A stretch of DNA of 64,000 bases from an uncultured Candidatus Melainabacteria bacterium (GCA_934728585.1 CAKVDZ010000001.1:124001-188000); one strand, 5' to 3'. Shown: positions 17,135-26,265, counted from the stretch's first letter. Numbers and translations are program-made. The notes: generated by a model from the letters alone, not told the origin.

Positions 17135-19639
17135 TTGAATTTTTTTGAAGAATATCACCACTGTTTATACAACTGTTCAAAACCTTATCAATACGTAGGT
17201 GGAGAAATTTTCTCTGCAAACAAGGATTTTGATAAAGCTTCTGTTCGCTTTGCTATGTGCTTTCCAGACAAGTACGAAATTGGCATAAGCAACCTTGGTG
17301 CAAGAATTTTATATAATCAAATAAACAAGTGCGAAAACTTTATGGCAGATAGAGCCTACGCTCCAGAGCCTGATTTCAAACCTCATCAACTCTACGCAGT
17401 TGAATCAAAACAACCTTTGAATAAATTTGATGCAATAGGTTTTTCAATTCAATATGAACTTGCTTATCCTACTATTTTAAAAATGTTGGAAATGTCTAAT
17501 ATTTCAATTAGAAACAAAGACAGAAAAGAAGACGAGCCAATCGTTACAGCTGGCGGACCTTGTGCTTTTAATCCACTTCCGATGTCAGAATTTATTGATG
17601 TTTTTGTAATAGGCGACGGCGAACAAGCCATTGTTGAAATGTGCGAAGTTCTAGAAAAAACAAAAGGACTTCCAAGAAAAGAACGTATCGCAGAATTATG
17701 CAAACATAAAGGTTTTTGGTCTGCACAAGTTGGTGGAACCGTTGAAAAAAGAGTCGAGCCACTAACTTATGAAACAGCATTAACAAAACACCCAATCGCT
17801 TTTTCTGCCTCAATTCACGACAGAGCAATTGTAGAAATTAGACGTGGTTGTGGCAGAATGTGTCGTTTCTGCCAACCTGGACACGTAACACTTCCTGTGC
17901 GTGAACGTCCAGCAGAAGAAATTATAAAAATAGCAAAAGAACTTGTGCATAACACTGGATATGACGAATATTCCTTGTTATCGCTATCTTCAAACGATTA
18001 TTCAAACATTATTGAAGTAATTAAAGAGCTAAGTTGTGAATTTGACGAAAAGAAAATCGGTGTATCACTGCCAAGTCAACGTATTGACCACTTTAACTTA
18101 GAACTTGCAGAACTTACTCAATCTGTTAGAAAATCAACAATGACATTAGCTCCAGAAGCAGGTAGCCAAAGACTTCGAAACGTAATTAAGAAAAACATTT
18201 CCGAGGAACAAATCTTAAATGCTGTTATGACACTTTACGAAAACGGTTGGAGTAGAATTAAATTTTACTTTATTGTTGGTTTACCAACAGAAACCCTTGA
18301 AGATATGGACGAAATGGCATCTTTAATGGAGAAAATTCGTTATAGATGCAGAGGTCTAAAACAAGAAAAAGGATTAAAACACGGGTTAGACGTAACTTGT
18401 ACGCTTTCAATATTTGTACCAAAACCATTCACTCCGTTCCAATTCTGTCCACAAATGGATTTGGACGAAGTAATGGAACATATTCATTACTTGAAAGAAA
18501 AAACAAAACATATAAAGGGACTAAAACTTAACTACCACGAGCGTTTTGTTTCACAAATTGAAGCTGTTTTAACTCGAGGTGATGCAAGTTTGTGTGATTA
18601 TATCGGAAAATTATATCAAAAAGGTTGCTATATGGACGCTTGGGGCGAATACTTTGACAAAGAAGTTTGGGCGCAAACAGCACAAGAATGTAACATTGAT
18701 ATAAAAAATCTTGCAATGAAAGAATACTCGAGAGATAAAGAACTACCTTGGGATTTTATTAACGTCGGCATTGATAAACAATGGTTTATTGATGAGTACA
18801 ATAAAGCTTTTATACAAACAAATACAACAGAAATTCAACCTACTTGCGAACACAAATGCGTAAATTGCGGGGTTTGCAAGAATTTAAAAGTTCACAAAGT
18901 GCTTGATAAACCGTACAAAGCTCAACACTACGTAAAAAAAGAGCACGAACATATTGACCCAAGAACAGCACCAACGATTGAAACTTTCAGATACCGTTTA
19001 AAAGTAACAAAACAAGGTATTTTGAGATATTTTTCACATCTTGATTGGCAAAATACGTTCCAAAAAGCTATTCTTCGTTCAGGACTAAAAATAGCGTTCA
19101 CACAAGGCTTTAACCCAACGCCAAAAGTATCTATGGGGATTGCACTTCCACTTTTCCTTGAAAGTGATTGTGAGCTTATAGACGTAGAACTATTGAACAA
19201 TATTTCTTGCGAAGAATTTAGCAAAACTTTGAGCAAATATTTACCTCAAGGTTGTGTAATAAAAGAGATTAAACAAATTCAAAAACAAGAAAAAGCTATC
19301 GACCAAACAGCACAATGGGCTGAATACAAAATTTCGTTGATAAAAGATGATGATTGTAATTTAAAATCTTTTGTGTATAATTGTGATATGGTTTTATCTC
19401 GTGATGAAATTTTACTCACGAAGAAAAACAAAAAAGGTTTACTAAAAACTTCAAATATCAAATCGTCAATAAAATCATACCGAATTGAAGACGATACTCT
19501 GTATATGGTTCTCAAAACAGGGCAAAATAGTGATATTCCTGCGGTTAGAGCAGATGATATCGTTAAGTTAATATCAGAAGATATGTATTTTGATATAAAA
19601 CGACTTAGATTTTTTGACAGCGATTTTGTGGAGTTATAA
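17135..19639 (+). CDS. B12-binding-like radical SAM protein fused to DUF2344 (TIGR03960 + TIGR03936)
   Basis: 834-residue fusion. The N-terminal part (about 1-200) is B12-binding-like and contains KYEIGISNLGARILYNQIN and TAGGPCAFNPLPMSEF. A radical SAM domain (about 230-480) has cluster motif CGRMCRFC within RRGCGRMCRFCQPGH. A Cys-rich link reads CEHKCVNCGVC (about 570). The C-terminal 200 residues are the TIGR03936/DUF2344 domain: RYRLKVTKQGILRYFSHLDW and FTQGFNPTPKVSMGIALPLFLES. In many genomes this pair precedes an RNase E/G gene, exactly as here, and the substrate is unknown. The start is a TTG two bases after the previous stop, with CAGAGGG upstream. Confidence 0.88.
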   Translation: MNFFEEYHHCLYNCSKPYQYVGGEIFSANKDFDKASVRFAMCFPDKYEIGISNLGARILYNQINKCENFMADRAYAPEPDFKPHQLYAVESKQPLNKFDAIGFSIQYELAYPTILKMLEMSNISIRNKDRKEDEPIVTAGGPCAFNPLPMSEFIDVFVIGDGEQAIVEMCEVLEKTKGLPRKERIAELCKHKGFWSAQVGGTVEKRVEPLTYETALTKHPIAFSASIHDRAIVEIRRGCGRMCRFCQPGHVTLPVRERPAEEIIKIAKELVHNTGYDEYSLLSLSSNDYSNIIEVIKELSCEFDEKKIGVSLPSQRIDHFNLELAELTQSVRKSTMTLAPEAGSQRLRNVIKKNISEEQILNAVMTLYENGWSRIKFYFIVGLPTETLEDMDEMASLMEKIRYRCRGLKQEKGLKHGLDVTCTLSIFVPKPFTPFQFCPQMDLDEVMEHIHYLKEKTKHIKGLKLNYHERFVSQIEAVLTRGDASLCDYIGKLYQKGCYMDAWGEYFDKEVWAQTAQECNIDIKNLAMKEYSRDKELPWDFINVGIDKQWFIDEYNKAFIQTNTTEIQPTCEHKCVNCGVCKNLKVHKVLDKPYKAQHYVKKEHEHIDPRTAPTIETFRYRLKVTKQGILRYFSHLDWQNTFQKAILRSGLKIAFTQGFNPTPKVSMGIALPLFLESDCELIDVELLNNISCEEFSKTLSKYLPQGCVIKEIKQIQKQEKAIDQTAQWAEYKISLIKDDDCNLKSFVYNCDMVLSRDEILLTKKNKKGLLKTSNIKSSIKSYRIEDDTLYMVLKTGQNSDIPAVRADDIVKLISEDMYFDIKRLRFFDSDFVEL

Positions 19640-19656
19640 AAGAAAAGGAATTTTAG

Positions 19657-21393
19657 ATGAAAGACAACAAAAAATTTGCTTCAAAAGAGCAACCAACTTC
19701 AAAAAAAATCGTAATTGCCGAACGTGATAATATCGGTGCATTAATGGAAGGTGACAAGGTTTTAGACCTTTATATCAACAGAGGAGAAGTACTTTTAGGT
19801 GATGTTTATTTAGCTACTGTACAAAACGTTTTACCTAGTATTGATGCAGCTTTCGTTGATGTAGGTGTTGATAAAATGGGCTTTTTGCACGCACAAGACG
19901 TTATGGGTAAAGGCGCATTAAAAGACAAACTTTCACCAAACCAAAAACTTGTAGTTCAAGTAGTAAAAGAACCTACAGGTCACAAAGGTCCAAGAGTTAC
20001 AACTGAAATCAGCCTACCTGGTAGATTTTTGGTATTAATGCCATCAGAGCCAGGAATTAACGTAAGCCGTAAGATTGAATCTTCAAAAGAACGTGCTAGA
20101 TTAAAATCTATAGTTAGCTTACTAAAACCTGTTGGCGTTGGTGTTATTATTAGAACTGAAGCAGAGGGTCAATCTGAAGCTGAAATTCAAGAAGATTTAG
20201 AAATCCTTTTAGAAAAATGGAACAACATCGTTACTGCAGCTGAATCTTTAACTCCTCCAAGTCTAATCTACCGTGACCAAGACTTGTTATACAGGGTTAT
20301 TCGTGAAGCTTGTTCCGAAGATGTTACTGAAATCATTGTAGATACAGCCTTTGCATTAAATAGAGTTCAATCTCTATTGCAAAACTGGCATATGAGCAAA
20401 AATATTCAAGTAACTCTATACAAAGGCAACGAGCCACTATTGATTGCAACTAACGTTCACAAGGAAATTCGTGCAGCTTTGAATATGAAAGTTAATATGC
20501 CATCTGGCGGTTACTTGTTCATTCAACAAACAGAAGCTCTTACAGTTATCGACGTAAACTCTGGTAAATTCGTAAGCTCTGCAACTCAAGATGAAACAAT
20601 CTTAAAAACAAATATTGAAGCAGTTCACGAAATTGCACGTCAATTACGCTTACGTAACATTGGCGGTATGATTATCATTGACTTTATTGATATGACTTCA
20701 CGTGTAGATAAATTAGCTATTATGGAAGAACTTGAACTTGCTATCGAAGACGACAAGGCAAAACCTCAAGTTGGTCAATTATCAGATTTAGGACTTGTTG
20801 AAATGACAAGACACAGACAAGGTCAAGCAATTTCAGAAGTATTTGCTAAAAAATGTCCTCACTGCCACGGAGAAGGTTACATTGTAGAAGATTTCAAATT
20901 TGCTTCTCCAACTTCTGAGGGTGAATACAGAGCAAAAGCAGCAAAAATGAAATTGCCTGTAAGTGGCTTCAAGAAAAATAACAACAAAAAACAAAACAAT
21001 AACAACAATAACCAAAACAACAATCAACAAGCACCTCAAGAGTTGGAACAATCTCAACCAATTGAAATGACAACTGAAAATCCATCAGTTACAGCTCAAG
21101 AGGAAAATAAAAAACGTAATGACAAAAAACGTCCAAACAACAAACGTAATTTCAACAAAAAACAACTTAATGAAGATGCTAACGTAAAAGTTGCAGAAAC
21201 AATGATTACAAGCGAAGACGAAATAAAACCAGTTATTGTTGAACAACCTCAACCTGCAGTGGCGGAAGAAGCTCCTGTTGAACAACCAGCAGAAGAAACG
21301 CCTAAAAAAACTCGCAGACCTAACAGAGGTACAAAAACAAAACGTCAAACAAGAGCTAAAAAAGCAACTAGTGAGGAAAAAGTTGAAGAATAG
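19657..21393 (+). CDS. rng: Ribonuclease E/G
   Basis: Endoribonuclease of the RNase E/G family, acting in mRNA turnover and rRNA processing. An S1-type RNA-binding domain (about 40-120, ALMEGDKVLDLYINRGEVLLGDVYLATV) is followed by the DNase I-like catalytic domain. Its metal ligands are in VIDVNSGKF (D299) and IDFIDM (D342 or D345). The zinc-link is CPHCHGEG (C400, C403). Beyond residue 420 the tail is low-complexity Lys/Asn/Gln then Pro/Glu/Arg-rich, as in RNase E-type C-terminal scaffolds, but no degradosome motif is recognisable. I use rng because the core is full length without an E. coli-like long tail; rne would be equally defensible. Confidence 0.92.
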   Translation: MKDNKKFASKEQPTSKKIVIAERDNIGALMEGDKVLDLYINRGEVLLGDVYLATVQNVLPSIDAAFVDVGVDKMGFLHAQDVMGKGALKDKLSPNQKLVVQVVKEPTGHKGPRVTTEISLPGRFLVLMPSEPGINVSRKIESSKERARLKSIVSLLKPVGVGVIIRTEAEGQSEAEIQEDLEILLEKWNNIVTAAESLTPPSLIYRDQDLLYRVIREACSEDVTEIIVDTAFALNRVQSLLQNWHMSKNIQVTLYKGNEPLLIATNVHKEIRAALNMKVNMPSGGYLFIQQTEALTVIDVNSGKFVSSATQDETILKTNIEAVHEIARQLRLRNIGGMIIIDFIDMTSRVDKLAIMEELELAIEDDKAKPQVGQLSDLGLVEMTRHRQGQAISEVFAKKCPHCHGEGYIVEDFKFASPTSEGEYRAKAAKMKLPVSGFKKNNNKKQNNNNNNQNNNQQAPQELEQSQPIEMTTENPSVTAQEENKKRNDKKRPNNKRNFNKKQLNEDANVKVAETMITSEDEIKPVIVEQPQPAVAEEAPVEQPAEETPKKTRRPNRGTKTKRQTRAKKATSEEKVEE

Positions 21394-21913
21394 TATTTTA
21401 AAAACAATATTAATTCTTACTTCATTATTCATAATCCCGACAGCATCTTTTGCTGTCGGTGAATCTCAGTTGCCTGTTTCAACTTCTTATGACGATGTTT
21501 TACAGTCAGCAAAAATGAATCAAAATATTTCTACATCTCCTGCTAGTGGAGATATAGAAGTTCAGGCTACAACAGCATCGACAACAGGAAACGAAACACA
21601 AGTTCAAAGCACAAACTCTGCAGATGTTGACGCCAATTCAGAAAGCCAAATTCAACAAGCTATTGATAAAAAAGTTAAGTCAGAAAAACCCAAAAGTCAC
21701 ATTGTAAACACGGTTTTCAAATTCTTACTTGCTATGCTTTGGGTTTGCATATCTTCTGTTGTTATTTTTATAATTTTACTTTCTTATAAAAAGCTTATTC
21801 TAAAAGGAAAACCTGTAGTTCCAACCTATGAAAGTACCGAAGAAACCCTAGATACTCCAAAAAACTTTAAAGAAGCAATAAAACTATTTTTAGATAAAAC
21901 TAAATGGAATTAA
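21383..21913 (+). CDS. Secreted/anchored protein with N-terminal signal and C-terminal membrane helix
   Basis: I choose the TTG at 21383, six bases after GTGAGG, so the gene overlaps the end of the RNase E/G gene by 11 bases. This start yields a clean signal peptide (MKNSILKTILILTSLFIIPTASFA). An open frame extends further upstream but only as a shadow of the RNase tail. The middle (about 30-105) is Ser/Thr/Gln-rich and likely disordered. A single strong membrane helix (FLLAMLWVCISSVVIFIILL, about 115-135) is followed by a basic cytosolic tail. Not a recognised family. The overlap makes translational coupling to the RNase likely. Confidence 0.65.
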   Translation: MKNSILKTILILTSLFIIPTASFAVGESQLPVSTSYDDVLQSAKMNQNISTSPASGDIEVQATTASTTGNETQVQSTNSADVDANSESQIQQAIDKKVKSEKPKSHIVNTVFKFLLAMLWVCISSVVIFIILLSYKKLILKGKPVVPTYESTEETLDTPKNFKEAIKLFLDKTKWN

Positions 21914-21933
21914 TCGCTTATCCATCAAGGTTA

Positions 21934-21962
21934 TTGCAAATCATGCTTTGATTAAGTATAAT
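21934..21962 (+). promoter_or_regulatory. Sigma-70-type promoter
   Basis: TTGCAA (21934-21939), 17-base spacer, TATAAT (21957-21962). The predicted transcription start is near 21969, which is also the first base of a GTG codon of the next gene. Confidence 0.65.
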
Positions 21963-21968
21963 TTTTTT

Positions 21969-22337
21969 GTGAAATTACTAAAAGCTATGATATTTTCAAT
22001 ATTTTGTTTTTGCTTGATTGCATTTGTGCAATCTAATTCCGCTTTTAGCTATACAAATACGGACTTTCCGACGTCCTCTATTGCGACAATTCAAAAAACT
22101 TTTAACCATATAGAAGACGACAATAAGACTCATTCTATTTACGTTGCAACCTCTAACCAAGAGTTAACAACAACCTCTCAAAGAAAACGCGTAGATTTAT
22201 CACATCAAAACTCCTTTGACATAATTTCTGCAACAGCAGAGATTAATTTTACTTCAAACGCAAAACATTTTTATAAAAACAATTCTTACACTCCGCCAAA
22301 ACTATTTTTGACAGAGTTGTATATTAACGCTCCTTAA
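21969..22337 (+). CDS. Small secreted protein of unknown function, possibly leaderless
   Basis: About 122 residues from the GTG at 21969 (VKLLKAMIFSIFCFCLIAF...), or 116 from the ATG at 21987. Either way there is a hydrophobic signal segment ending near NSAFSYT. The mature part is Thr/Ser/Asn-rich with no recognised domain (NHIEDDNKTHSIYVATSNQE). No ribosome site is visible, and the promoter would start the mRNA at or next to the GTG, so leaderless initiation is plausible. A terminator follows at 22364. Confidence 0.5.
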   Translation: MKLLKAMIFSIFCFCLIAFVQSNSAFSYTNTDFPTSSIATIQKTFNHIEDDNKTHSIYVATSNQELTTTSQRKRVDLSHQNSFDIISATAEINFTSNAKHFYKNNSYTPPKLFLTELYINAP

Positions 22338-22363
22338 AGCTTTTTCAAAATACTAATTTAACC

Positions 22364-22391
22364 AGCAAAGACGTCCTCTTTGCTTATTTTG
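22364..22391 (+). terminator. Rho-independent terminator
   Basis: GCAAAGA / TCTTTGC stem (22364-22370 with 22376-22382) followed by TTATTTT. Confidence 0.7.
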
Positions 22392-22425
22392 ACACAAAAA
22401 AAAATAATATAAGGAGAATATAAAA

Positions 22426-22572
22426 ATGACAAACGAAAATAAAACTCACGACAGCAATCATGCACCAAAAATTTACAAAGAAAACTTCGCAACAGGAACT
22501 ATTAGCTCTATGCTATTCTTACTTGTAGTTGGAGTCTTAATGTACTTTGTAGCTAAATTTATGGGTATGTAA
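22426..22572 (+). CDS. 48-residue single-pass membrane protein
   Basis: Short gene with an excellent ribosome site (AAGGAG, nine bases before the ATG) and its own terminators on both sides. The translation begins MTNENKTHDSNHAPKIYKEN, a polar His/Asn-rich N-terminus. It is followed by one membrane helix (ISSMLFLLVVGVLMYFVAKF, residues about 26-45) and ends MGM. No family recognised. The compact, well-bounded unit argues that it is a real gene. Confidence 0.7.
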   Translation: MTNENKTHDSNHAPKIYKENFATGTISSMLFLLVVGVLMYFVAKFMGM

Positions 22573-22585
22573 ATTAATATTTTTT

Positions 22586-22626
22586 AATTGGCTAATTTGC
22601 GCAAGCGCAAATTAGCCAATTTTTTA
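22586..22626 (+). terminator. Strong rho-independent terminator
   Basis: Near-perfect 16-bp stem AATTGGCTAATTTGCG / CGCAAATTAGCCAATT with CAAG loop, followed by TTTTTATAT. Confidence 0.85.
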
Positions 22627-22656
22627 TATATCCATTTTTGACTTATAATATAAAGT

Positions 22657-23496
22657 ATGAAAGTAGATTTACACGTACATAGCAACTTTTCAGACGGAAG
22701 CGACAGTATTCAAACACTTGTTGAAAACATTAAACAAGCTGATATTGGAATTTTTGCTCTAACTGACCACGACACAATTGAGGGTTGTATTGAAATAAAA
22801 CCACTTATTCCCGATAACATAAAATTCATTCCTAGCATTGAATTAACTTGCCTTGCCGATGATATAAAATGTCATATCCTTGGTTTTAACTGCAACCCAA
22901 CAAATCAAACACTGAACGAATTAATAAAAAAAGGTAAAGATTTAAGAAAACAAAAATTAGAAACACGCATAAAATATTTGAGTGAAGTTTGGAATATAGA
23001 TTTAACAAAAGACGAAAAAGACTGGTTATATTCTAGAGAAAGCGTTGTAAAAACACATCTTGCAAACATTATCGTAGCGAGAGGACTTGCTACAGACAAT
23101 GTTTCAGCTATGAAAAAATATTTAGACCCTTGCAAAACTGGTCCAACTCGCTTTGATATAACAGAAGCAATTAATGCAATAAAAGAGTCTGGCGGTATTC
23201 CTTTCTGGGCGCACCCACTAGGTGGCGAGGGAGAAAAGCATTTTAGCCACGCGGAATTTATACCAAAACTAGAAAAAATGATTAACTTTGGCATAAAAGG
23301 ACTAGAATGCTATTATTCAAGATATTCAAAAGAAGAAAGCAAATTTCTTGTTGATTGCGCGAACAAAAACAATCTCTTAATCAGTGGTGGAAGCGATTAC
23401 CACGGTACGAATAAAAACAATATTACTTTGGCAAAACTTAATAAAGAAAATATTCCAATTGATAGCACCCTGTTAACCGTCCTTAACAACGTATAA
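22657..23496 (+). CDS. PHP-domain phosphoesterase (YciV/TrpH/Rnm-like)
   Basis: 279-residue stand-alone PHP domain. The metal-binding His/Asp motifs are all visible: DLHVHSNFSDGSDS at the N-terminus (HxH), ALTDHDTIEG (about 34-44), IELTCLADDIKCHILGF, HPLGG in the middle (FWAHPLGGEG), and the late SGGSDYHGTN. Relatives are 3',5'-nucleotide-bisphosphate phosphatases or 5'-3' exoribonucleases acting on short RNAs and 5S/16S/23S ends. Substrate assignment within that group is inference. Single gene starting 31 bases after a terminator. Confidence 0.87.
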   Translation: MKVDLHVHSNFSDGSDSIQTLVENIKQADIGIFALTDHDTIEGCIEIKPLIPDNIKFIPSIELTCLADDIKCHILGFNCNPTNQTLNELIKKGKDLRKQKLETRIKYLSEVWNIDLTKDEKDWLYSRESVVKTHLANIIVARGLATDNVSAMKKYLDPCKTGPTRFDITEAINAIKESGGIPFWAHPLGGEGEKHFSHAEFIPKLEKMINFGIKGLECYYSRYSKEESKFLVDCANKNNLLISGGSDYHGTNKNNITLAKLNKENIPIDSTLLTVLNNV

Positions 23497-23561
23497 ATTT
23501 TGTGATATAATACAGCATAAACAAATTTAACTAAATGAAGCTATAAAGAAAAGGACAAAAA

Positions 23562-23846
23562 ATGAAAAAAGTATTAAGCCTAATATTAATTTTTACAATT
23601 ATAATGGTTGCGACCCCAGCATTCGCAGGTACACATGGAAAAGATGGTAAAATTTCACCTCGTAGTATTGGTGCTTGTGCTTGCTCATTCTTTGTTTGGC
23701 CTGGAATTGGACAAGCAATTAATAATCAAACTGTCGAAAAAGATGTTACTCATGCCATTTTAGGACTTACTGGAATTTTTAGATTTTGGTCAGGATATGA
23801 TGCTCTTTTTGACAGACAAGGCGGAGTTTGGCATAATAGAATTTAA
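23562..23846 (+). CDS. Small exported protein of unknown function
   Basis: 94 residues with a typical signal peptide (MKKVLSLILIFTIIMVATPAFA, cleavage after AFA). The mature part contains a short hydrophobic stretch IGACACSFFVWPGIGQAINN with two Cys, then a helix and FWSGYDALFDRQGGVW. The pattern of 'WPGIGQ...' followed by a second hydrophobic segment resembles small membrane-associated TM2-like proteins, but I cannot assign a family. It has AAAGGAC before the ATG. The GNAT gene follows after 5 bases. Confidence 0.6.
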   Translation: MKKVLSLILIFTIIMVATPAFAGTHGKDGKISPRSIGACACSFFVWPGIGQAINNQTVEKDVTHAILGLTGIFRFWSGYDALFDRQGGVWHNRI

Positions 23847-23851
23847 TCCAA

Positions 23852-24295
23852 ATGACTATATTATTTCGTAAATTTCAAAATACTGATAAAAAAGAAATAC
23901 TTTCTATGATGAAAGTATTTTATGCCTCTGATGCCGTTGCAACAAATGGTAGTGAGAAAATTTTTAGCGCAGATTTTGATATGTGCATTAGTGATTCTGA
24001 ATTTTTAACAGGATACACAATTTGCAAAGACGATGAAATTATTGGATATTCTATGATTTCAAAAAGTTTTTCAACAGAATTTGGCAAATTTTGTATCTGG
24101 CTTGAAGATTTATATCTAAAACCAACATTTAGAGGTCTTGGAATTATCCCGAAATTCATTAATTTTATCGGAAGAGAGCACCCTAATACGGTATTTAAAC
24201 TTGAAGCAGAAGATGAAAATGCACACGCTATTCACGTATATTCGAAACAAGGTTTTGAAAAAATGCCGTATTGTGTGATGAAAAAAGAATTATAA
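23852..24295 (+). CDS. GNAT family N-acetyltransferase
   Basis: 147-residue single GNAT domain that would transfer an acetyl group from acetyl-CoA to an unknown amine. Motif A/B region visible: IWLEDLYLKPTFRGLGIIPKFINFI, where RGLGI is the acetyl-CoA pyrophosphate loop (Q/RxxGxG/A). It is followed by KLEAEDENAHAIHVYSKQGFEKMPYCVMKKEL, the classical 'N..A...Y.K.GF' ending. The protein is cytosolic and lies 5 bases after the small exported-protein gene. Confidence 0.85.
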   Translation: MTILFRKFQNTDKKEILSMMKVFYASDAVATNGSEKIFSADFDMCISDSEFLTGYTICKDDEIIGYSMISKSFSTEFGKFCIWLEDLYLKPTFRGLGIIPKFINFIGREHPNTVFKLEAEDENAHAIHVYSKQGFEKMPYCVMKKEL

Positions 24296-24298
24296 AAT

Positions 24299-24332
24299 AG
24301 TGGCGCCAGCTTGTACAAGCTGGCGCCACTAC
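24299..24332. terminator. 32-bp perfect palindrome, bidirectional terminator
   Basis: AGTGGCGCCAGCTTGT followed by its exact reverse complement (24299-24330), between convergent GNAT and hsp20 genes. GC-rich in an AT-rich setting. Confidence 0.7.
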
Positions 24333-24351
24333 TTATCTTTTGTCTTGCAAA

Positions 24352-24807
24352 TTATTTTACAACTAATTTCTTAGTTTGAGGTTTTTCTTTGCTCATTTTT
24401 GGTGCCATAATTTTCAATACACCTGATTCCAATTTAGCTTCAGTTTTTTCCACATCAATTTCTTCTGGTAATTGAACTACTCTAGAGAATTCACCATAAC
24501 TAAATTCAGAACGTTTGTAATTTTTACCTTTTTCGTCTTTTTCTTCGTGTTTTTTAGCATTGATTTTCAAGTAATTTTCTTCAATATCAATATCTAAATC
24601 TTCTTTTTTTACTCCTGGTAATTCAGCCCTAATATCGTATTCTTCACCTTTATCAGTGATTTCTACAGGCATTGTTAATGTATCGGCATCTTCCCAATAA
24701 CTTGCTTCAGGGAAGTAACTGTCAAAATGTCTGTTTAATAAAGAGCTGATTTCGTCATTCACAGTTCTAATAAAATTGTCTGGTGTTTTTCTAACTAAAA
24801 ATTTCAT
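24352..24807 (-). CDS. Small heat-shock protein, Hsp20/alpha-crystallin family
   Basis: 151-residue ATP-independent holdase chaperone. The alpha-crystallin domain (about 45-140) shows the family progression: YDIRAELPGVKKEDLDIDIEENYLKINAKK, RSEFSYGEFSRVVQLPEEID and AKLESGVLKIMAPK, the last being the GVL motif. The N-terminal arm is short and the C-terminal tail lacks a clear IxI motif. The AT-rich upstream region has no recognisable CIRCE or ROSE-type element. Start ATG at 24807 with GGAGCG upstream. Confidence 0.92.
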   Translation of the reverse strand: MKFLVRKTPDNFIRTVNDEISSLLNRHFDSYFPEASYWEDADTLTMPVEITDKGEEYDIRAELPGVKKEDLDIDIEENYLKINAKKHEEKDEKGKNYKRSEFSYGEFSRVVQLPEEIDVEKTEAKLESGVLKIMAPKMSKEKPQTKKLVVK

Positions 24808-24951
24808 ACTATCGCTCCTTTCAAACGCCTTTTTAACTTTTTTCTCTTAACACTTATGTTATAACTCTTTTTTTTTAAAAAACGCGTTTTTTTAACTTTT
24901 ATTTAACAATTCGATGAATGTTTGTGCTAACTTTATCGTAGATAGGTAAAA

Positions 24952-25461
24952 ATGACAAAAAAATATTACAAAACAGAATATAATTCACCAATTGGACGAT
25001 TAACCATTTGTTCAGACGAAAATGCACTATTGGGACTTTGGATTGAGGAGCAGAAATACTTTGGGTGCGAGGGATTGGAGAATGCGACTTATAGTGATGA
25101 TGTAAATATTTTAAAAGATAGTAAAATTTGGCTGGATAAGTATTTTAATGGCGAAAAACCTAATATAAGTACACTTAAACTTGCACCTGAGGGAAACGAT
25201 TTTAGAAAATTGATATGGAAACACCTTTGTGAAATACCTTATGGAGAAACAATAACCTATGGAGAACTAGCTAAAGATGTAGCAAAGGAAATGGGCGTTG
25301 CAAAAATGTCAGCTCAAGCGGTTGGGGGAGCAGTTGGGCATAATCCAATATCAATAATAATACCTTGCCACAGAGTAATTGGCAAAAACGGCACACTAAC
25401 AGGCTATGCCGCAGGGCTTGCAACAAAACAAAAACTCCTAGAACTAGAAATCACTATTTAG
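24952..25461 (+). CDS. ogt: Methylated-DNA--[protein]-cysteine S-methyltransferase
   Basis: Suicide repair enzyme that removes O6-alkyl groups from guanine. The active-site motif IIPCHRVIGKNG carries the acceptor Cys. Upstream are the helix-turn-helix and Asn hinge (IPYGETITYGELAKDV...AQAVGGAVGHNPI), and an N-terminal YYKTEYNSPIGRLTICSDE strand region. The 169-residue length matches Ogt-type single-domain proteins. The gene ends convergently with the GT2 gene, overlapping by 8 bases. Confidence 0.93.
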   Translation: MTKKYYKTEYNSPIGRLTICSDENALLGLWIEEQKYFGCEGLENATYSDDVNILKDSKIWLDKYFNGEKPNISTLKLAPEGNDFRKLIWKHLCEIPYGETITYGELAKDVAKEMGVAKMSAQAVGGAVGHNPISIIIPCHRVIGKNGTLTGYAAGLATKQKLLELEITI

Positions 25462-26119
25462 ATTTATTTTTTAATTTTTCTCTTAATATTGTGGCATAAT
25501 CCTTATATTCATCTTTTTGATTTGTTATGCCGTAATTGCTATCATGAATTCTTCGAGAACAAGTTATAAAATCGACTTTATGTATAGACAATCCGTGTTT
25601 ATTCAATCTATCTGTTAAATCAATAACATCTCCTGTTATTGTGTCTTCCCTAAAGAAGCCTACAACATCAAAAACTTCTTTTTTAAATAAAGTTGAACCT
25701 GTCAAAATATTTGAAAACGGTTTTAAATCGACAAATTTTGCTTGTTGAGGAGTATCTGGAGAACAAAAATTCTTTAATTTTGCCATTACAATTTTGTAAT
25801 CTAGATTTTTTTGCATTTCATCATATAACATTTGCAAAGCATCATCTACAAGTAAATCATCTTGATCTATAGTTAGCCAATAATTTCCTTTTGCTTCTCT
25901 TATGCCAGTATTTTTACCAGCCATTTGACCTTTATGTTCAGAGTTTACTATGACTCTACAACCCATTGATTTTGCGATATCAACGGTCTTATCCGTACTA
26001 ATATCATCAACAACGATTATTTCATGATTAAATGATTGTTTTTGTATACTTTCAATTGTTTCTTGTATATATTTTTCACCGTTATATGACGGTATTACGA
26101 CAGATATTAAATCTTGCAT
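25454..26119 (-). CDS. Glycosyltransferase family 2
   Basis: 221-residue GT-A glycosyltransferase acting on a nucleotide sugar. The N-terminus VVIPSYNGEKYIQETIESI binds the nucleotide, IIVVDDISTDKTVDIAK follows, and the metal-binding DQDDLLVDDAL (DxD equivalent) is near residue 95. The C-terminal part is short, with no membrane segment. It is transcribed divergently from the HprK/PqqD gene and marks the left edge of the surface-glycan locus. Acceptor unknown. Confidence 0.85.
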   Translation of the reverse strand: MQDLISVVIPSYNGEKYIQETIESIQKQSFNHEIIVVDDISTDKTVDIAKSMGCRVIVNSEHKGQMAGKNTGIREAKGNYWLTIDQDDLLVDDALQMLYDEMQKNLDYKIVMAKLKNFCSPDTPQQAKFVDLKPFSNILTGSTLFKKEVFDVVGFFREDTITGDVIDLTDRLNKHGLSIHKVDFITCSRRIHDSNYGITNQKDEYKDYATILREKLKNKSK

Positions 26120-26265
26120 ATAAACGATTTTCCTTTTTTAAGCTATTTTGTATATTTTGTGTAACAAAATATTTAATTTGTTGTTTTTTATTATACAATG
26201 AAAATAACTGTATTGATAGATTTTACTAATATTTATCAAAAATATACAATAATAGGAAGAAATGA

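Noticed and set aside
24299..24332. 32-bp perfect palindrome as a regulatory operator
   Set aside because: It lies between two convergent gene ends, so a terminator explains it better.
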